Assembly (NCBI GenBank): GCA_023150835.1
Contig: JAKLKB010000010.1
Coordinates: forward strand, 17,036 to 81,035
Direction of reading: 5' to 3'
Length of the DNA stretch: 64,000 bases
Source of the DNA: Myxococcota bacterium
Lineage (GTDB): Bacteria > Myxococcota_C > UBA6777
Positions 25,543 to 33,599 of the stretch are shown here, in pieces; positions within the stretch are counted from its first letter, which is position 1; every line of letters starts with the position of its first letter. A program made the translations under genes and the position numbers. The notes beneath the pieces were generated by a model. That model made no database searches. It saw nothing but the letters and a program-made list of their open reading frames with translations, and was not told the origin of the DNA.

Positions 25543-27120
25543 CTAAGGGGTTTGGTAGTCTTGGGGGGTACAAAATCCGGCTTCGGGTGTGACGGGATGG
25601 CATTTGAAAGGAGCGGGGCAGGGGGTCCCATCGCCGCAAGGCTGCGAACAAAAGGTGCGGCTTTGGAGAGCGTCGGTGATGCAGACGTTGCTCGAACAAT
25701 CGCCTGCACCGTTTGGACAGGGATCACCGACGTTGCCTTGTTGTGTGGTTTGAGGCATACAAAACCGACCATGCCCGTAAGATTGGCAAGTATAGTCGGT
25801 GGGGCATTGGGCGTCTTGCTGGCAACTTTGAGTGCAAAAGCGCTTGCCAGCGGCATTTGTGACACAGTTCCCAAGGAAACAATCTTCGGTTTGTTGGCAA
25901 GGATCGCCGATCTGCCCGTTGCCTGTATCGGGGAGGCAAAGCTGACGGTCCGTTGCGCACTTCCAGCCCGTTGGGCAGGGCTTTTGTGCATCGCAGACTT
26001 GGCTACAGATGCGATTGATCGCGCCTTGCTGGGGGGAGATACAAAGGCCGCTTGCACAAGCCGCATCGCCATTTTTGTTGCAGATCGTACCGAGTCCACC
26101 GACTTGAGCGCGTTCGCAAAGATACCGATACAGGTTCCCGAACAACCGACACGAAAAGCCACTCGGGCAATCGTCTTGGCTTGGGTTGCAGCGTTGAGAG
26201 CAAAAAGCCTCGGAGCTGTTGCGATCAGGGCGCGCACAATAACCGGAACGACAAGAGCGGTAGCCTTCTTTCGAGCAGTCCTCGCCGATATCTTTCGTTC
26301 CTCGCGGGATGCAAAGGAAAGGGTCGTCGATGCGCGGGGATTCGCAGACAAAACGTGCAGGGCAGCTATCGCTTTGATAAGGATTGCAGCGTTGCGAGCA
26401 GTAGGCGTCGGGATCGCTGTCGTATTGGCTGTAGCAAAAGAGATCTTGTTTGCACTCTGCTTTTCCGTAGTTTGTGCAGTTTCCTCCGAGGTCTTGCCGA
26501 GAAAACGCCTCTTTTACACAAAGAAAACGACCCGTCACATCTGGCGAACAGAAGAAGCCCGTTTTGCAGGCTTGCGGATCTTTGGGATCGCAGGACTTGA
26601 CGCAGATCGCCTGTGGATCTTTGGGGCCGCTCGATAGGCAGAAATAACCGTCCTCAAGGGCGCAATCGGTATGTCCATTTTCGCTGCAAGAGCCGCCGTC
26701 TTTTTTGCATCGGCATCCTTCGGTTGTGCTGGTGGAACCTCGCAAGCAGGCTTTGCTGTTTCCGAAGGTCTCGCAAAGATAGCCTTTGAGGCAATCGGAT
26801 CGGAGGGCGCATTCTCGTGTGCAATAACTCTCTGCGGTCCGTCCTTCGGGGGTGTAGCAAAAGAGGTCGGACTGACAACGATCCGAACGTCCCTCGCATA
26901 CGCCCCCGACATTCGAGCCTTCGCGGATCTGCACACACACGAAGTTTGCTTTGCTGCTGCCGCTCAGTTTGACTTGCCTACATTGTGCGCCGTCAGGACA
27001 GACACCCAAGGCGTCACCGCCACAAACGCCCGTGGGAGTAGGCGTCTTTCCTCCACACGCCACCGTGCCAAACCACAACAAGCCAACACATCCCAACCAG
27101 CCACACAAACGAAACCACAT
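25543..27120 (-). CDS. Cys-rich multi-module lipoprotein
   Basis: Starting at ATG 27120, after TTGGAGG, this 525-residue protein begins MWFRLCGWLGCVGLLWFG and has lipobox TVAC, so it should sit on the cell envelope as a lipoprotein. The mature chain is made of many short disulfide-rich modules of the form C....GFFC or C....LFCY..., then CS..CNP....CP.GF.C (for example AFCSQRCNPSQDDCPSGFSC). That pattern recurs at least eight times, like the small Cys-rich repeats found in many myxobacterial surface proteins. No enzymatic motif is visible. A spacer of 56 bp separates it from the copper-monooxygenase-like gene upstream on the same strand, so the two may be co-expressed. It may be a surface or adhesion protein; function unknown. 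Confidence 0.82.
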   Translation of the reverse strand: MWFRLCGWLGCVGLLWFGTVACGGKTPTPTGVCGGDALGVCPDGAQCRQVKLSGSSKANFVCVQIREGSNVGGVCEGRSDRCQSDLFCYTPEGRTAESYCTRECALRSDCLKGYLCETFGNSKACLRGSTSTTEGCRCKKDGGSCSENGHTDCALEDGYFCLSSGPKDPQAICVKSCDPKDPQACKTGFFCSPDVTGRFLCVKEAFSRQDLGGNCTNYGKAECKQDLFCYSQYDSDPDAYCSQRCNPYQSDSCPARFVCESPRIDDPFLCIPRGTKDIGEDCSKEGYRSCRSGYCARPDRNSSEAFCSQRCNPSQDDCPSGFSCRLFGNLYRYLCERAQVGGLGTICNKNGDAACASGLCISPQQGAINRICSQVCDAQKPCPTGWKCATDRQLCLPDTGNGQIGDPCQQTEDCFLGNCVTNAAGKRFCTQSCQQDAQCPTDYTCQSYGHGRFCMPQTTQQGNVGDPCPNGAGDCSSNVCITDALQSRTFCSQPCGDGTPCPAPFKCHPVTPEAGFCTPQDYQTP

Positions 27121-27176
27121 CACAAACCTCCAATACTTCCGATCCACCGAGGCAAACGCCTTTTGCGCGTTTGAGG

Positions 27177-28502
27177 CTAAGGCGTCGTGTTGTACGTAAG
27201 GTAGACAACACCAAGGCACATCTCATCTCGGGTTCCATCGCCCCAGTATACGTTTTGGGGGATGGCGCGTTTTCCGTCGATGATCGGCTGATTTTCGGGG
27301 GAGTTATCCCAGCGACACACGATCCCCAATTCGTCCCCAACTTTGAGAGTTATCGGCGTTTTGAGATCGTACATATACTGCCAATTGAAGTCCCACTTGG
27401 GGATATCGAGCACACAATCTTCTTTGGCGTTCGAGCGTTTGACGTATAATTGGGCCGATTTACCGAGCAGATGGAGATGCAGTGTGACGCTGTGGATGGT
27501 GATCGATTCGAGTTTTGGGGCAGAGCGGGCTTTCAACAAAGAAACGATATCCGCCTTGAACTCGTGTTTGACATCGGATTGGCCTGCGGGGATCTCCATC
27601 CCTTTTCCGTTCCAACCGCCGAGTATGTTGGAATAAGGAACGAGCAGCCCTTCTTTTTCTACTTTGTCTGCAAGCTGAAACTCGATCTTGCTTTGATCGG
27701 GTTCAGGATTGCTTTGAAGGACGTTGTAGTGCATCTGCAAGACGATCTTGGAACCCGGTTCGATCTTGATCCCTGTTCCTTTGGGGTACAATTGCGCCCC
27801 GCCACCCGGAGCCCAAGCGCCCACCCATCCTGCGTTGACTTTGGGGCCACCAAAGCAAGTGTAGCCCGGGCCTTCTTCTTTGCTGTCGAGGTCAAGCAGT
27901 TTGGGAACCTCCTTGGGAGCGACCACATAAGCGATCAGATGGTGCGCGATCTTTCGGTTGCCTGCTTTGACGTGGTAGCCCGTGATGTAGGTGGTGCTTG
28001 TTTGCGGCCAATCCACCACAAAGCAGCGATAGTCGTCGGGGGTTTTGGTCGGGACATACGCAACAGGAAGCGTCAGCGTCAGATCGGCTTTTTCGAGTCC
28101 GCTGCTTTTGGTTTGGGTCGGTGGTGTGTCCTTGGGGTCGCCTTGTGGGGAGCCGATCTCTATCCAACGAAGGAGCTTTTGGCGTTCTTCTGCCGTGAGT
28201 GCGATGTTGTTGGTGTACTCGTTACACTGATCGTTGCCTTTCCACGGAGGCATCTTGTTTTGCTCGATCTGAAGTTTCGAGAAGTCGCGGAACTTGTGCG
28301 CCATCTCGTAGTTGTTGAGTGGCATCGGGCCGATGTTGTCTTGTGTGTGGCAATTGGCGCACTTCGCATCCATGATCGGCTTAATATCCCGATAATAGGT
28401 CAGCTCAGCGGTTTGTTGTTTTGGGGGGTCTGTTGCAGGGCCGCAGCCCAGCCACGAACCCACCCACACGAGCGTCAAAAACGTCCATGCAGTAGCTCTC
28501 AT
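27177..28502 (-). CDS. Haem- and copper-type monooxygenase-like lipoprotein (PHM/DBM superfamily)
   Basis: This 441-residue lipoprotein (lipobox SWLGC, Cys20) combines two redox modules. Near the N-terminus a c-type haem motif CANCH (48-52) sits in a domain like those of haem-containing hypothetical proteins (YYRDIKPIMDAKCANCH, with IGPMPL and NKMPPWKG). From about 150 on, the chain follows copper type II, ascorbate-dependent monooxygenases: IAHHLIAYVV and LQMHYN supply the first histidines, TLHLHLLGKSAQL the HxH pair, and DEMCLGVVYL the methionine ligand. Enzymes of this superfamily hydroxylate C-H bonds; the substrate is unknown. The start at 28502 follows AAGGAGTCC. The protein probably faces the periplasm or the outer surface. 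The combination suggests that the haem domain feeds electrons to the copper site, which is an inference. Confidence 0.85.
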   Translation of the reverse strand: MRATAWTFLTLVWVGSWLGCGPATDPPKQQTAELTYYRDIKPIMDAKCANCHTQDNIGPMPLNNYEMAHKFRDFSKLQIEQNKMPPWKGNDQCNEYTNNIALTAEERQKLLRWIEIGSPQGDPKDTPPTQTKSSGLEKADLTLTLPVAYVPTKTPDDYRCFVVDWPQTSTTYITGYHVKAGNRKIAHHLIAYVVAPKEVPKLLDLDSKEEGPGYTCFGGPKVNAGWVGAWAPGGGAQLYPKGTGIKIEPGSKIVLQMHYNVLQSNPEPDQSKIEFQLADKVEKEGLLVPYSNILGGWNGKGMEIPAGQSDVKHEFKADIVSLLKARSAPKLESITIHSVTLHLHLLGKSAQLYVKRSNAKEDCVLDIPKWDFNWQYMYDLKTPITLKVGDELGIVCRWDNSPENQPIIDGKRAIPQNVYWGDGTRDEMCLGVVYLTYNTTP

Positions 28503-28676
28503 CTTCTTTAGGACTCCTTGGTGCGGGGCGATCCATCTTTTGGATCGCGTGGGGTGAAAACCGATTCGTCCGATCTTCTGGGTGCGTTGAATATCGGCGT
28601 CTCGGTGCGTTCAAAAAGTCTCGAACATCGGTGCTTTCGGATTGAATCGCTTTGTGTATAGGGCCTATGCCGTTGG

Positions 28677-28807
28677 ATGTTTTGGGCGGGGTTTCACCCC
28701 ACGCCCCACAAGGGAGCGCGGCTCTATGGACCCCGTATCAGCGAAGAGATCGATTGCTTTTCAAACCAACGCTCAGTCGCTTGGAGGGGGGCGAACACGG
28801 GTTTTTT
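28677..28807 (+). repeat. Dispersed repeat family A, copy 2
   Basis: This copy reads GGGCGGGGTTTCACCCCACG, then CCCCACAAGGGAGCGC...GGACCCCGTATCAGCG and ends near GGCGAACACGGG. It fills the middle of the 345-bp gap between the copper-monooxygenase-like gene and the TatT-like gene. No family B copy is next to it, and nothing else was seen in the gap. Confidence 0.82.
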
Positions 28808-28847
28808 ATCGGGGAACTCCTGTGTCGATTCGACGCTGTTTTGGGGG

Positions 28848-29603
28848 TCAGCGGCGTTCTTGGAGGCGTTTTTGACAAGTGCGCGGTGTGGCTTGGGGCT
28901 CCATATCGTTTTGCCAGAGGGCAGCACAGCCTTGGTAAAGGCTGCGTGCTTCGGTTTTTTTTCCAAGATCCCACAGCGTGTCGGCAAGGAAAAGTAGGGC
29001 TGCTGGGTTCTTGGGTGCAAGGCGATACGAAGTTTGAAGATATCCGAGCGATTTTTGAAGATTGCGCATCGGCCACGGGAGTTTGTAGTAAAAACGGCCA
29101 AGGATGCGTTGTGCGCCGCCGTGATAGAGCGAAGGACTGCGTTTGATCGACTCTTGCGCCATCTTCTCGATCTTTCCGGCCAATCCTTGTGTCATCGCCA
29201 CCCAGACGCCACCACCGCGTGCATACTGGCCGATATTGATCGCCGACCAAAAGTAGCCTTCGGCGCGATCGGGCCATCGGCTGATCAGCATCTTGGCGTG
29301 TTCCCAACCTTTTTTGGCCCAACGTTGGATCTCTTTGTTGTCGCTTGCTTCAAAGGCCAGCTGGTTGGTTGCACGACACACGCCCACCAAGGTCTCAAAG
29401 CGGATCGGTGCGCTTTCGTACGCTTTGAGAAGCATATACGCCCCGCGTATCCGCGTCATCTTCTGGTTGGCTTGTGTCAGGCGATGGCCCTCTTTGAGCA
29501 TCTTCTGTATGGCCGAAGGCAAGGGCGCTTCTGCCTGTACGCGAGAACCGCTTCCGACAAACAGCGCCGCTCCACATACCCAATACAGCACATACCAACG
29601 CAT
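28848..29603 (-). CDS. TatT-like helical repeat exported protein
   Basis: The start at ATG 29603, after AGAGGAAGAG, gives a 251-residue protein with a signal peptide (MRWYVLYWVCGAALFVGSG, cleavage near VQAEA). The mature part is all-helical with TPR-like pairs, and contains RWPDRAEGYFWSAINIGQYA, SPSLYHGGAQRILGRFYYKL and a final NPAALLFLADTLWDLGK repeat. This arrangement resembles the TatT family, the periplasmic TPR component associated with some TRAP transporters, but no TRAP permease or binding protein is nearby. An earlier in-frame start at 29705 would hide the signal peptide. Function is unknown beyond a likely protein-binding role in the periplasm. Confidence 0.75.
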   Translation of the reverse strand: MRWYVLYWVCGAALFVGSGSRVQAEAPLPSAIQKMLKEGHRLTQANQKMTRIRGAYMLLKAYESAPIRFETLVGVCRATNQLAFEASDNKEIQRWAKKGWEHAKMLISRWPDRAEGYFWSAINIGQYARGGGVWVAMTQGLAGKIEKMAQESIKRSPSLYHGGAQRILGRFYYKLPWPMRNLQKSLGYLQTSYRLAPKNPAALLFLADTLWDLGKKTEARSLYQGCAALWQNDMEPQATPRTCQKRLQERR

Positions 29604-29751
29604 CGATCTCTTCCTCTCTTGGTCGTTGCCGCTCGGCTTGAGCCGCTCGGCTTGTTTCTTCGCCCTCGCGTCTTTTCTTGTACGCACTTGTGGGCAAAAA
29701 GACAACCGACCGATTTTTTGCCGCGACCTTACGTTGGCTGCGAGATTTTGC

Positions 29752-29780
29752 TTGACAGGCCAGAACAGATCGAGTATTCA
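29752..29780 (+). promoter_or_regulatory. Sigma70-type promoter of the tRNA gene
   Basis: A perfect -35 hexamer TTGACA (29752-29757) and TATTCA (29775-29780) are 17 bases apart, and the tRNA begins 14 bases downstream. The position and spacing are right for transcription of the tRNA. Confidence 0.6.
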
Positions 29781-29793
29781 ACTCCTCACTTTT

Positions 29794-29867
29794 GGCGGTA
29801 TAGCTCAGCTGGTGAGAGCATACGGCTCATAACCGTAGGGTCCGGGGTTCAAATCCCTGTACCGCCA
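29794..29867 (+). tRNA. tRNA with CAU anticodon (elongator Met, possibly Ile2)
   Basis: The 74-nt sequence folds as a standard cloverleaf. The 7-bp acceptor stem GGCGGTA/TACCGCC has discriminator A; the D arm is GCTC...GAGC; the anticodon stem TACGG/CCGTA encloses CTCATAA; and the T arm is CGGGG-TTCAAAT-CCCTG. The first pair is a normal G:C, so this is not the initiator tRNA. A CAU anticodon can belong to elongator tRNA-Met or to a lysidine-modified tRNA-Ile, and I cannot choose between them by eye. The CCA end is not encoded. It stands alone, just before the HEAT gene. Confidence 0.95.
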
Positions 29868-29927
29868 CTTTGTCTCCTTACTTGTTCCTTTCGTCCTCAC
29901 AGCCTTCAAGCCAGATCACGGCAAACC

Positions 29928-31892
29928 TTGAATCTCTCCCTACAATCTGCGCAAAATCAAACGCCAGCCGCTTTTCACCTCAAAGAGCTCTGGCTTTCTG
30001 CGTCTTCGCGTATCCCGCCCATTCTTGCCCATCCCTGTTTTGCCGAGCGCTTCTCCTTTTTGCGTGCCCTCGGCGAAACCCTGACAGCCGCTTGTCAACA
30101 AGCAGCCAAAGAGTCTTCCGCTGCTGTTGTTTCTGCCGTTGCATCCGCCCCTGCGAAGCCTCTCCAACCACCGAAGCCAAAGAAACCACCCACCGAACGC
30201 GGTTGGCTGTGGCGCTTTTTGATCGGTTCTCCTGATGACGCGCCATCGCCCAAACCAAGCGCGAAAAGTCCCGTCCTCTCGTTTGCACCGTTGTCTCTTG
30301 CGCCTTTGTGGGAAGCATCCGTTGCTGTCGATGCGGCGGAGCTTTTGGAGCATTTGACTTCTTTTGCTCGCGCCCTTGCTACGGAGACCTTGCCACCGCG
30401 CTATGCGTTTGCGCCGATGGTTCGGGCGGGAACACCGATGCCGACTTTTTCCAGAAAGCGCCTCAAGACGGGGATGTTGGAAGCTGCGTTTGATCGTTGT
30501 TTGATCAATCGAAACTGGGATGGGATCGATCGTTTTGAAGATCTGACGGCACGTTCGGAGATCGAAGATTTGACGGGGGTGTATCGCGTTCTCGCGCAGC
30601 CGTTGCGTGTGCTGCTGGAGCCTGAGATCTTGGCGTGGATGGGATTTTTGCGACGGCATCAACACGAAAAGATCGTACAAATGACAGTGACGCGCTACGA
30701 TGGAGAGGCGGATACTTTGGCTGTACAAGTCTTGGAACGTGCGGAACGATGGAGGGCTTTGTTTCAGCTTTCTGATTATCTGCCAGAACGTTTGGAAAAG
30801 GCCGAATCACGATTTCTTACGCTGCTGTCCAAAGCCGAACCGCACGACGAGATCCCCAAAGAGATCACCCAAGAATGGACGGATATCGGAGCCTACTTGG
30901 GCGAGGTGTTGCGTGCAAATCTCGGCGGGGAATATGCCCGACTATCGGCTTCTTGTGGTGCGCTTGGAGAGCCTGCGGTGGGATTGTTGCTCCCTTTTCG
31001 TGCCGAAGCGTTCCCGATCGAAAAACTGATGCGTGCTGCCAAACAAAAGCGAAAGATATCTTTGCGGCTCCAAGCGGATGTTCAGATGGCGCATCGCCGT
31101 CAGGCCGGATTGTTGGAGCGTTTGGGAGCCTTTTTGGACGATGACGAGCGGCTGCGAAGGCGGGGCGCAGTACGTATCCTATCGGATATCGCGGATACTC
31201 GGGTGGATCATGCTTTTGTCGAGCGGCTGTTTGTCGAAAAAGACGCAGACTTGTTGGTGCGGTTGTTGGAGCGTTTGCGTTGTGCGCCTTTTCCTGTTGA
31301 AGCGGGGGCTTTGCGGCCCTTGGTTTCGCACGCCGAGGATGGCGTTTCATCCCGAGCCATCGCGATCTTGGGCCAACAGCAAGATCCTGCGCTTCCCGAA
31401 CAATTGCAGTTTTTGCTTGCGGGGGGAGAGCGTATCCCGTTGCGCCCATTGGTTCGGCAGATCCTCGAAGCGTACACAGGACCACACGCCAAGCGTATCC
31501 TCAAAAGTCTCGGTCCGATCCCTTCTCTCCAAGCGGGAGCCTTGTTGTTTTTGCCCGTCCCTCCGCCTTCTTTGGGATGCCCGCTTTTGGCAGAGATCCT
31601 TGAAAACTCTGACAACCCCGCACAACAAGAATCCGCGTTGCAGATCCTTTGCGCGTTTCCAGACGATGAGGAAGAAGAAGCCTTGCGACGAGCGATCGCT
31701 GATCCCCAACGCTCCCTTCGGATCGGAGCGATCACGTTGTTGGCGACTTCGGATCGACCGTTTCCCCGCCAACTGCTCAAAGGTCGGCGGATGTTTGAAG
31801 ATGATCCCTTGGTGCGTTCTGTCTTGCTCGAAGCGATCGCCGCTTTTCCTGACGACGGCGCTCGGGTGGTGATCGCGCCCCATCTACGGTGA
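29928..31892 (+). CDS. HEAT-repeat protein of unknown function
   Basis: A long frame downstream of the tRNA encodes about 654 residues if it starts at TTG 29928. There is no clear ribosome-binding site and no ATG in the first part, so the start is a guess; later TTG codons (30060) are also possible. The N-terminal third is Ala/Pro-rich, the middle is charged and helical, and from about residue 390 the chain consists of HEAT-like helix pairs (RRRGAVRILSDIADTRVDH, ALQILCAFPDDEEEEALRRA, SVLLEAIAAFPDDGARV), which form protein-interaction solenoids. No signal peptide is evident, so it is probably cytoplasmic. The gene ends 303 bp before the oppositely oriented HEAT lipoprotein. Confidence 0.7.
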   Translation: MNLSLQSAQNQTPAAFHLKELWLSASSRIPPILAHPCFAERFSFLRALGETLTAACQQAAKESSAAVVSAVASAPAKPLQPPKPKKPPTERGWLWRFLIGSPDDAPSPKPSAKSPVLSFAPLSLAPLWEASVAVDAAELLEHLTSFARALATETLPPRYAFAPMVRAGTPMPTFSRKRLKTGMLEAAFDRCLINRNWDGIDRFEDLTARSEIEDLTGVYRVLAQPLRVLLEPEILAWMGFLRRHQHEKIVQMTVTRYDGEADTLAVQVLERAERWRALFQLSDYLPERLEKAESRFLTLLSKAEPHDEIPKEITQEWTDIGAYLGEVLRANLGGEYARLSASCGALGEPAVGLLLPFRAEAFPIEKLMRAAKQKRKISLRLQADVQMAHRRQAGLLERLGAFLDDDERLRRRGAVRILSDIADTRVDHAFVERLFVEKDADLLVRLLERLRCAPFPVEAGALRPLVSHAEDGVSSRAIAILGQQQDPALPEQLQFLLAGGERIPLRPLVRQILEAYTGPHAKRILKSLGPIPSLQAGALLFLPVPPPSLGCPLLAEILENSDNPAQQESALQILCAFPDDEEEEALRRAIADPQRSLRIGAITLLATSDRPFPRQLLKGRRMFEDDPLVRSVLLEAIAAFPDDGARVVIAPHLR

Positions 31893-31902
31893 CACCGCTC
31901 GC

Positions 31903-32034
31903 CGATTTTGTGGGGCATTGCCCCACGCCCCACAAGGGAGCGCGGCTCCCTTGACCCCGTATTGGCGGAGTGAACGCAGGTTTTTACACAAACAGCGCTG
32001 CCGCTTGAAATGTCGAGAACACGGGGGTTTTTGT
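31903..32034 (+). repeat. Dispersed repeat family A, copy 3
   Basis: It begins TTTTGTGGGGCATTGCCCCA, continues CGCCCCACAAGGGAGC...CTTGACCCCGTATTGGCGG and ends CGAGAACACGGGGG. It follows the HEAT gene stop by 10 bp and, with family B copy 2, fills the 303-bp convergent gap 31893-32195. The A-then-B order repeats that seen at 25045-25341. Confidence 0.88.
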
Positions 32035-32082
32035 CCGATGCGCCGATCCGATGGTGGTTTGCGGGGCTGGGAGAGGGTTGTT

Positions 32083-32196
32083 GTACGGTATCCGAGAGAT
32101 GTGTGGTTGAAGAGTTGTGCGTAGGCGCCCTGTTCTTGGGCAGCCACAGGGGGCTGCCCCTACGTTTTGCGATCACACAATGAGCGGATTTCGTAT
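32083..32196 (+). repeat. Dispersed repeat family B, copy 2, ending in a stop codon
   Basis: The 114-bp element runs from GTACGGTATCCG to CGGATTTCGTAT and carries GGGCAGCCACAGGGGGCTGC, a strong hairpin (GGGCAGCC pairs with GGCTGCCC). Its last base belongs to the TAA stop of the convergent HEAT lipoprotein gene. The hairpin could act at the 3' ends of both convergent transcripts. Confidence 0.88.
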
Positions 32197-33323
32197 TATT
32201 CGGGGATCTGGGAGAGGGCTTGTTGTGCGGCGGTGCGGACTTGGGGGTGAGGGTCGTTATGGAGGGCTTGGAGGTCAGCACGAGCGAGGGAAGCACGAGG
32301 CCCCATCAGCGGGAGTATCCGAGCGGTGTGCATCCGCACTTGCCAGTGTGGATCGCGCAACAAGCCTTGCAGTAGCGGTACGTTGGAGGAGGCCAACATC
32401 CCGAGTTTTGCGAGGCTTGCGATCGTGGTTAAACGAGCGATCCAATGGGGATCTTTGAGTCCGCGCACAAGCTGATCATTGACCTCGTCCGTATAAGGTC
32501 GCAAAGACGCCATCGCGATCAGCCCGATCAGTCGGACTTGTAGGTGCTGGTCAGTGATCCCTTGCGCGATGATCGTACGGTTGTCGGCATCGGTGGGATC
32601 GATCTTCCATAATGCCCGTAGGATCGCGGCTCGTACTTCGTGGTGTGAGCTTCGGGCGAAGAGTGCGCGCAACAGGGGTTGAGTCGACGAGGCGGAGAGG
32701 CCCATGTGGCCGAATGTATCGGCGACAACGGCTTGGATGAGGGGCTGCTGGCTTTTTTGCATCTGCCGAAGCAACAAAGGTAGGGCGGGAGCCGCGTGGG
32801 CTTGCAGTTCACCCACCAGACGGATCGCAGCCCAACGCTCTTCCCACTTTGGGGCATCGCCGATCTGGCTCATCAACAACGGAAGTGCAGCTTTGGTGGG
32901 CCAACGGACGCGGATGCGTCCACGCAGTTCTTGCCCTTGTTCTCGGGCTTTTTGAACGCCTCGGGCCGCAAGATACCGCAGCACCACCATGCGCGTTGCT
33001 GCGTAATAGTGCGTCAACCGCTGATTGATATCAGGACTCGCGGAAGCCGATGTCTGCGATGTCTGCGATGCCTGCGATGTCTGCGATGTCTGCGATGTCT
33101 GCGATGTCTGCGATGTCTGCGATGTCTGCGATGAATCGGTTGATGGCGCTTTTTGATCCGTGGGCGGATGATCTGTGTGAGGCGCTTCCATTTTATTTGG
33201 GGTGGTCTGGGCGGGTGTATCGGAGCGCTGGGAAGACTGTTGCGTCACACACCCGAAACAGCCGTAGATCAACGCTCCAAAATATGCGGCGATGCGAAAA
33301 GATCGCAACCGTTGACGCGACAC
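32196..33323 (-). CDS. HEAT-repeat lipoprotein with Ser-Gln-Thr repeat linker
   Basis: The frame is open upstream into a family A repeat, but translation most likely starts at GTG 33323, which gives the signal peptide MSRQRLRSFRIAAYFGALIY and a lipobox at Cys22 or Cys25 (375 residues). A linker rich in Thr, Pro and Gln, including nine Ser-Gln-Thr type triplets, carries the domain away from the membrane. From about residue 115 the chain consists of HEAT or Armadillo-like repeats (WAAIRLVGELQAHAAPALPL, VRAAILRALWKIDPTDADN, VRLIGLIAMASLRPYTDEV, VRMHTARILPLMGPRASLA). It should be a protein-binding solenoid facing the periplasm. The ribosome-binding site is weak. It converges on the other HEAT gene. 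Confidence 0.78.
   Translation of the reverse strand: MSRQRLRSFRIAAYFGALIYGCFGCVTQQSSQRSDTPAQTTPNKMEAPHTDHPPTDQKAPSTDSSQTSQTSQTSQTSQTSQTSQASQTSQTSASASPDINQRLTHYYAATRMVVLRYLAARGVQKAREQGQELRGRIRVRWPTKAALPLLMSQIGDAPKWEERWAAIRLVGELQAHAAPALPLLLRQMQKSQQPLIQAVVADTFGHMGLSASSTQPLLRALFARSSHHEVRAAILRALWKIDPTDADNRTIIAQGITDQHLQVRLIGLIAMASLRPYTDEVNDQLVRGLKDPHWIARLTTIASLAKLGMLASSNVPLLQGLLRDPHWQVRMHTARILPLMGPRASLARADLQALHNDPHPQVRTAAQQALSQIPE
33048..33128. repeat. 9-bp coding tandem repeat in the HEAT lipoprotein gene
   Basis: Nine 9-bp units of CGATGTCTG (one has a C for T change) run from 33048 to 33128 and encode the Ser-Gln-Thr linker. The purity suggests slippage; linker length may vary. Confidence 0.85.
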
Positions 33324-33406
33324 GTTATCTATTTCAAGGCCAAAAGTCGAAGCGCGCAAGTGTCGGATCCTTTCCTTGGTGTCTCTTGACTTAAGTGAAT
33401 TTGGGG

Positions 33407-33533
33407 CAAAAAACCCGTGTTCGCGTCCTCTCAAGCGACAGAGTCGTCCGTTTGAAAAACGATGCTGCTTTCGCCTGCGTGGGGTCAAGGGGGCGAAGCT
33501 CCCTTGTGGGGTGTGGGGTGACACCCCACAAAT
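33407..33533 (-). repeat. Dispersed repeat family A, copy 4 (inverted)
   Basis: Read on the minus strand it has the family order: ATTTGTGGGGTGTCACCCCA, CACAAGGGAGCTTCGCCCCC, a CGCTTGAGAGG segment and CGAACACGGG. It lies in the 276-bp divergent gap between the HEAT lipoprotein and the TspO-like gene and lengthens the open frame of the former by about 67 unlikely codons. Confidence 0.86.
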
Positions 33534-33599
33534 GCAAGTTTAACCATGCCGCTTTGATAACATTTCGAGGGCAAATCAACAGAGAGAAGGGTTTGAAAG

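Noticed and set aside
25516-26637. Plus-strand open frame of 373 codons
   Set aside because: It is antisense to the Cys-rich lipoprotein gene, which has a clear signal peptide and cysteine modules.
27450-28511. Plus-strand open frame of 353 codons
   Set aside because: It is antisense to the haem/copper monooxygenase gene, whose metal motifs are intact.
29034-29927. Upstream extension of the first HEAT gene across the tRNA
   Set aside because: It is antisense to the TatT-like gene and would translate the tRNA; a peptide of that type is a typical artefact of reading through a tRNA gene.
33048-33128. Possible CRISPR or microsatellite regulatory tract
   Set aside because: The 9-bp units lie inside the HEAT lipoprotein gene and keep its frame, giving Ser-Gln-Thr repeats.
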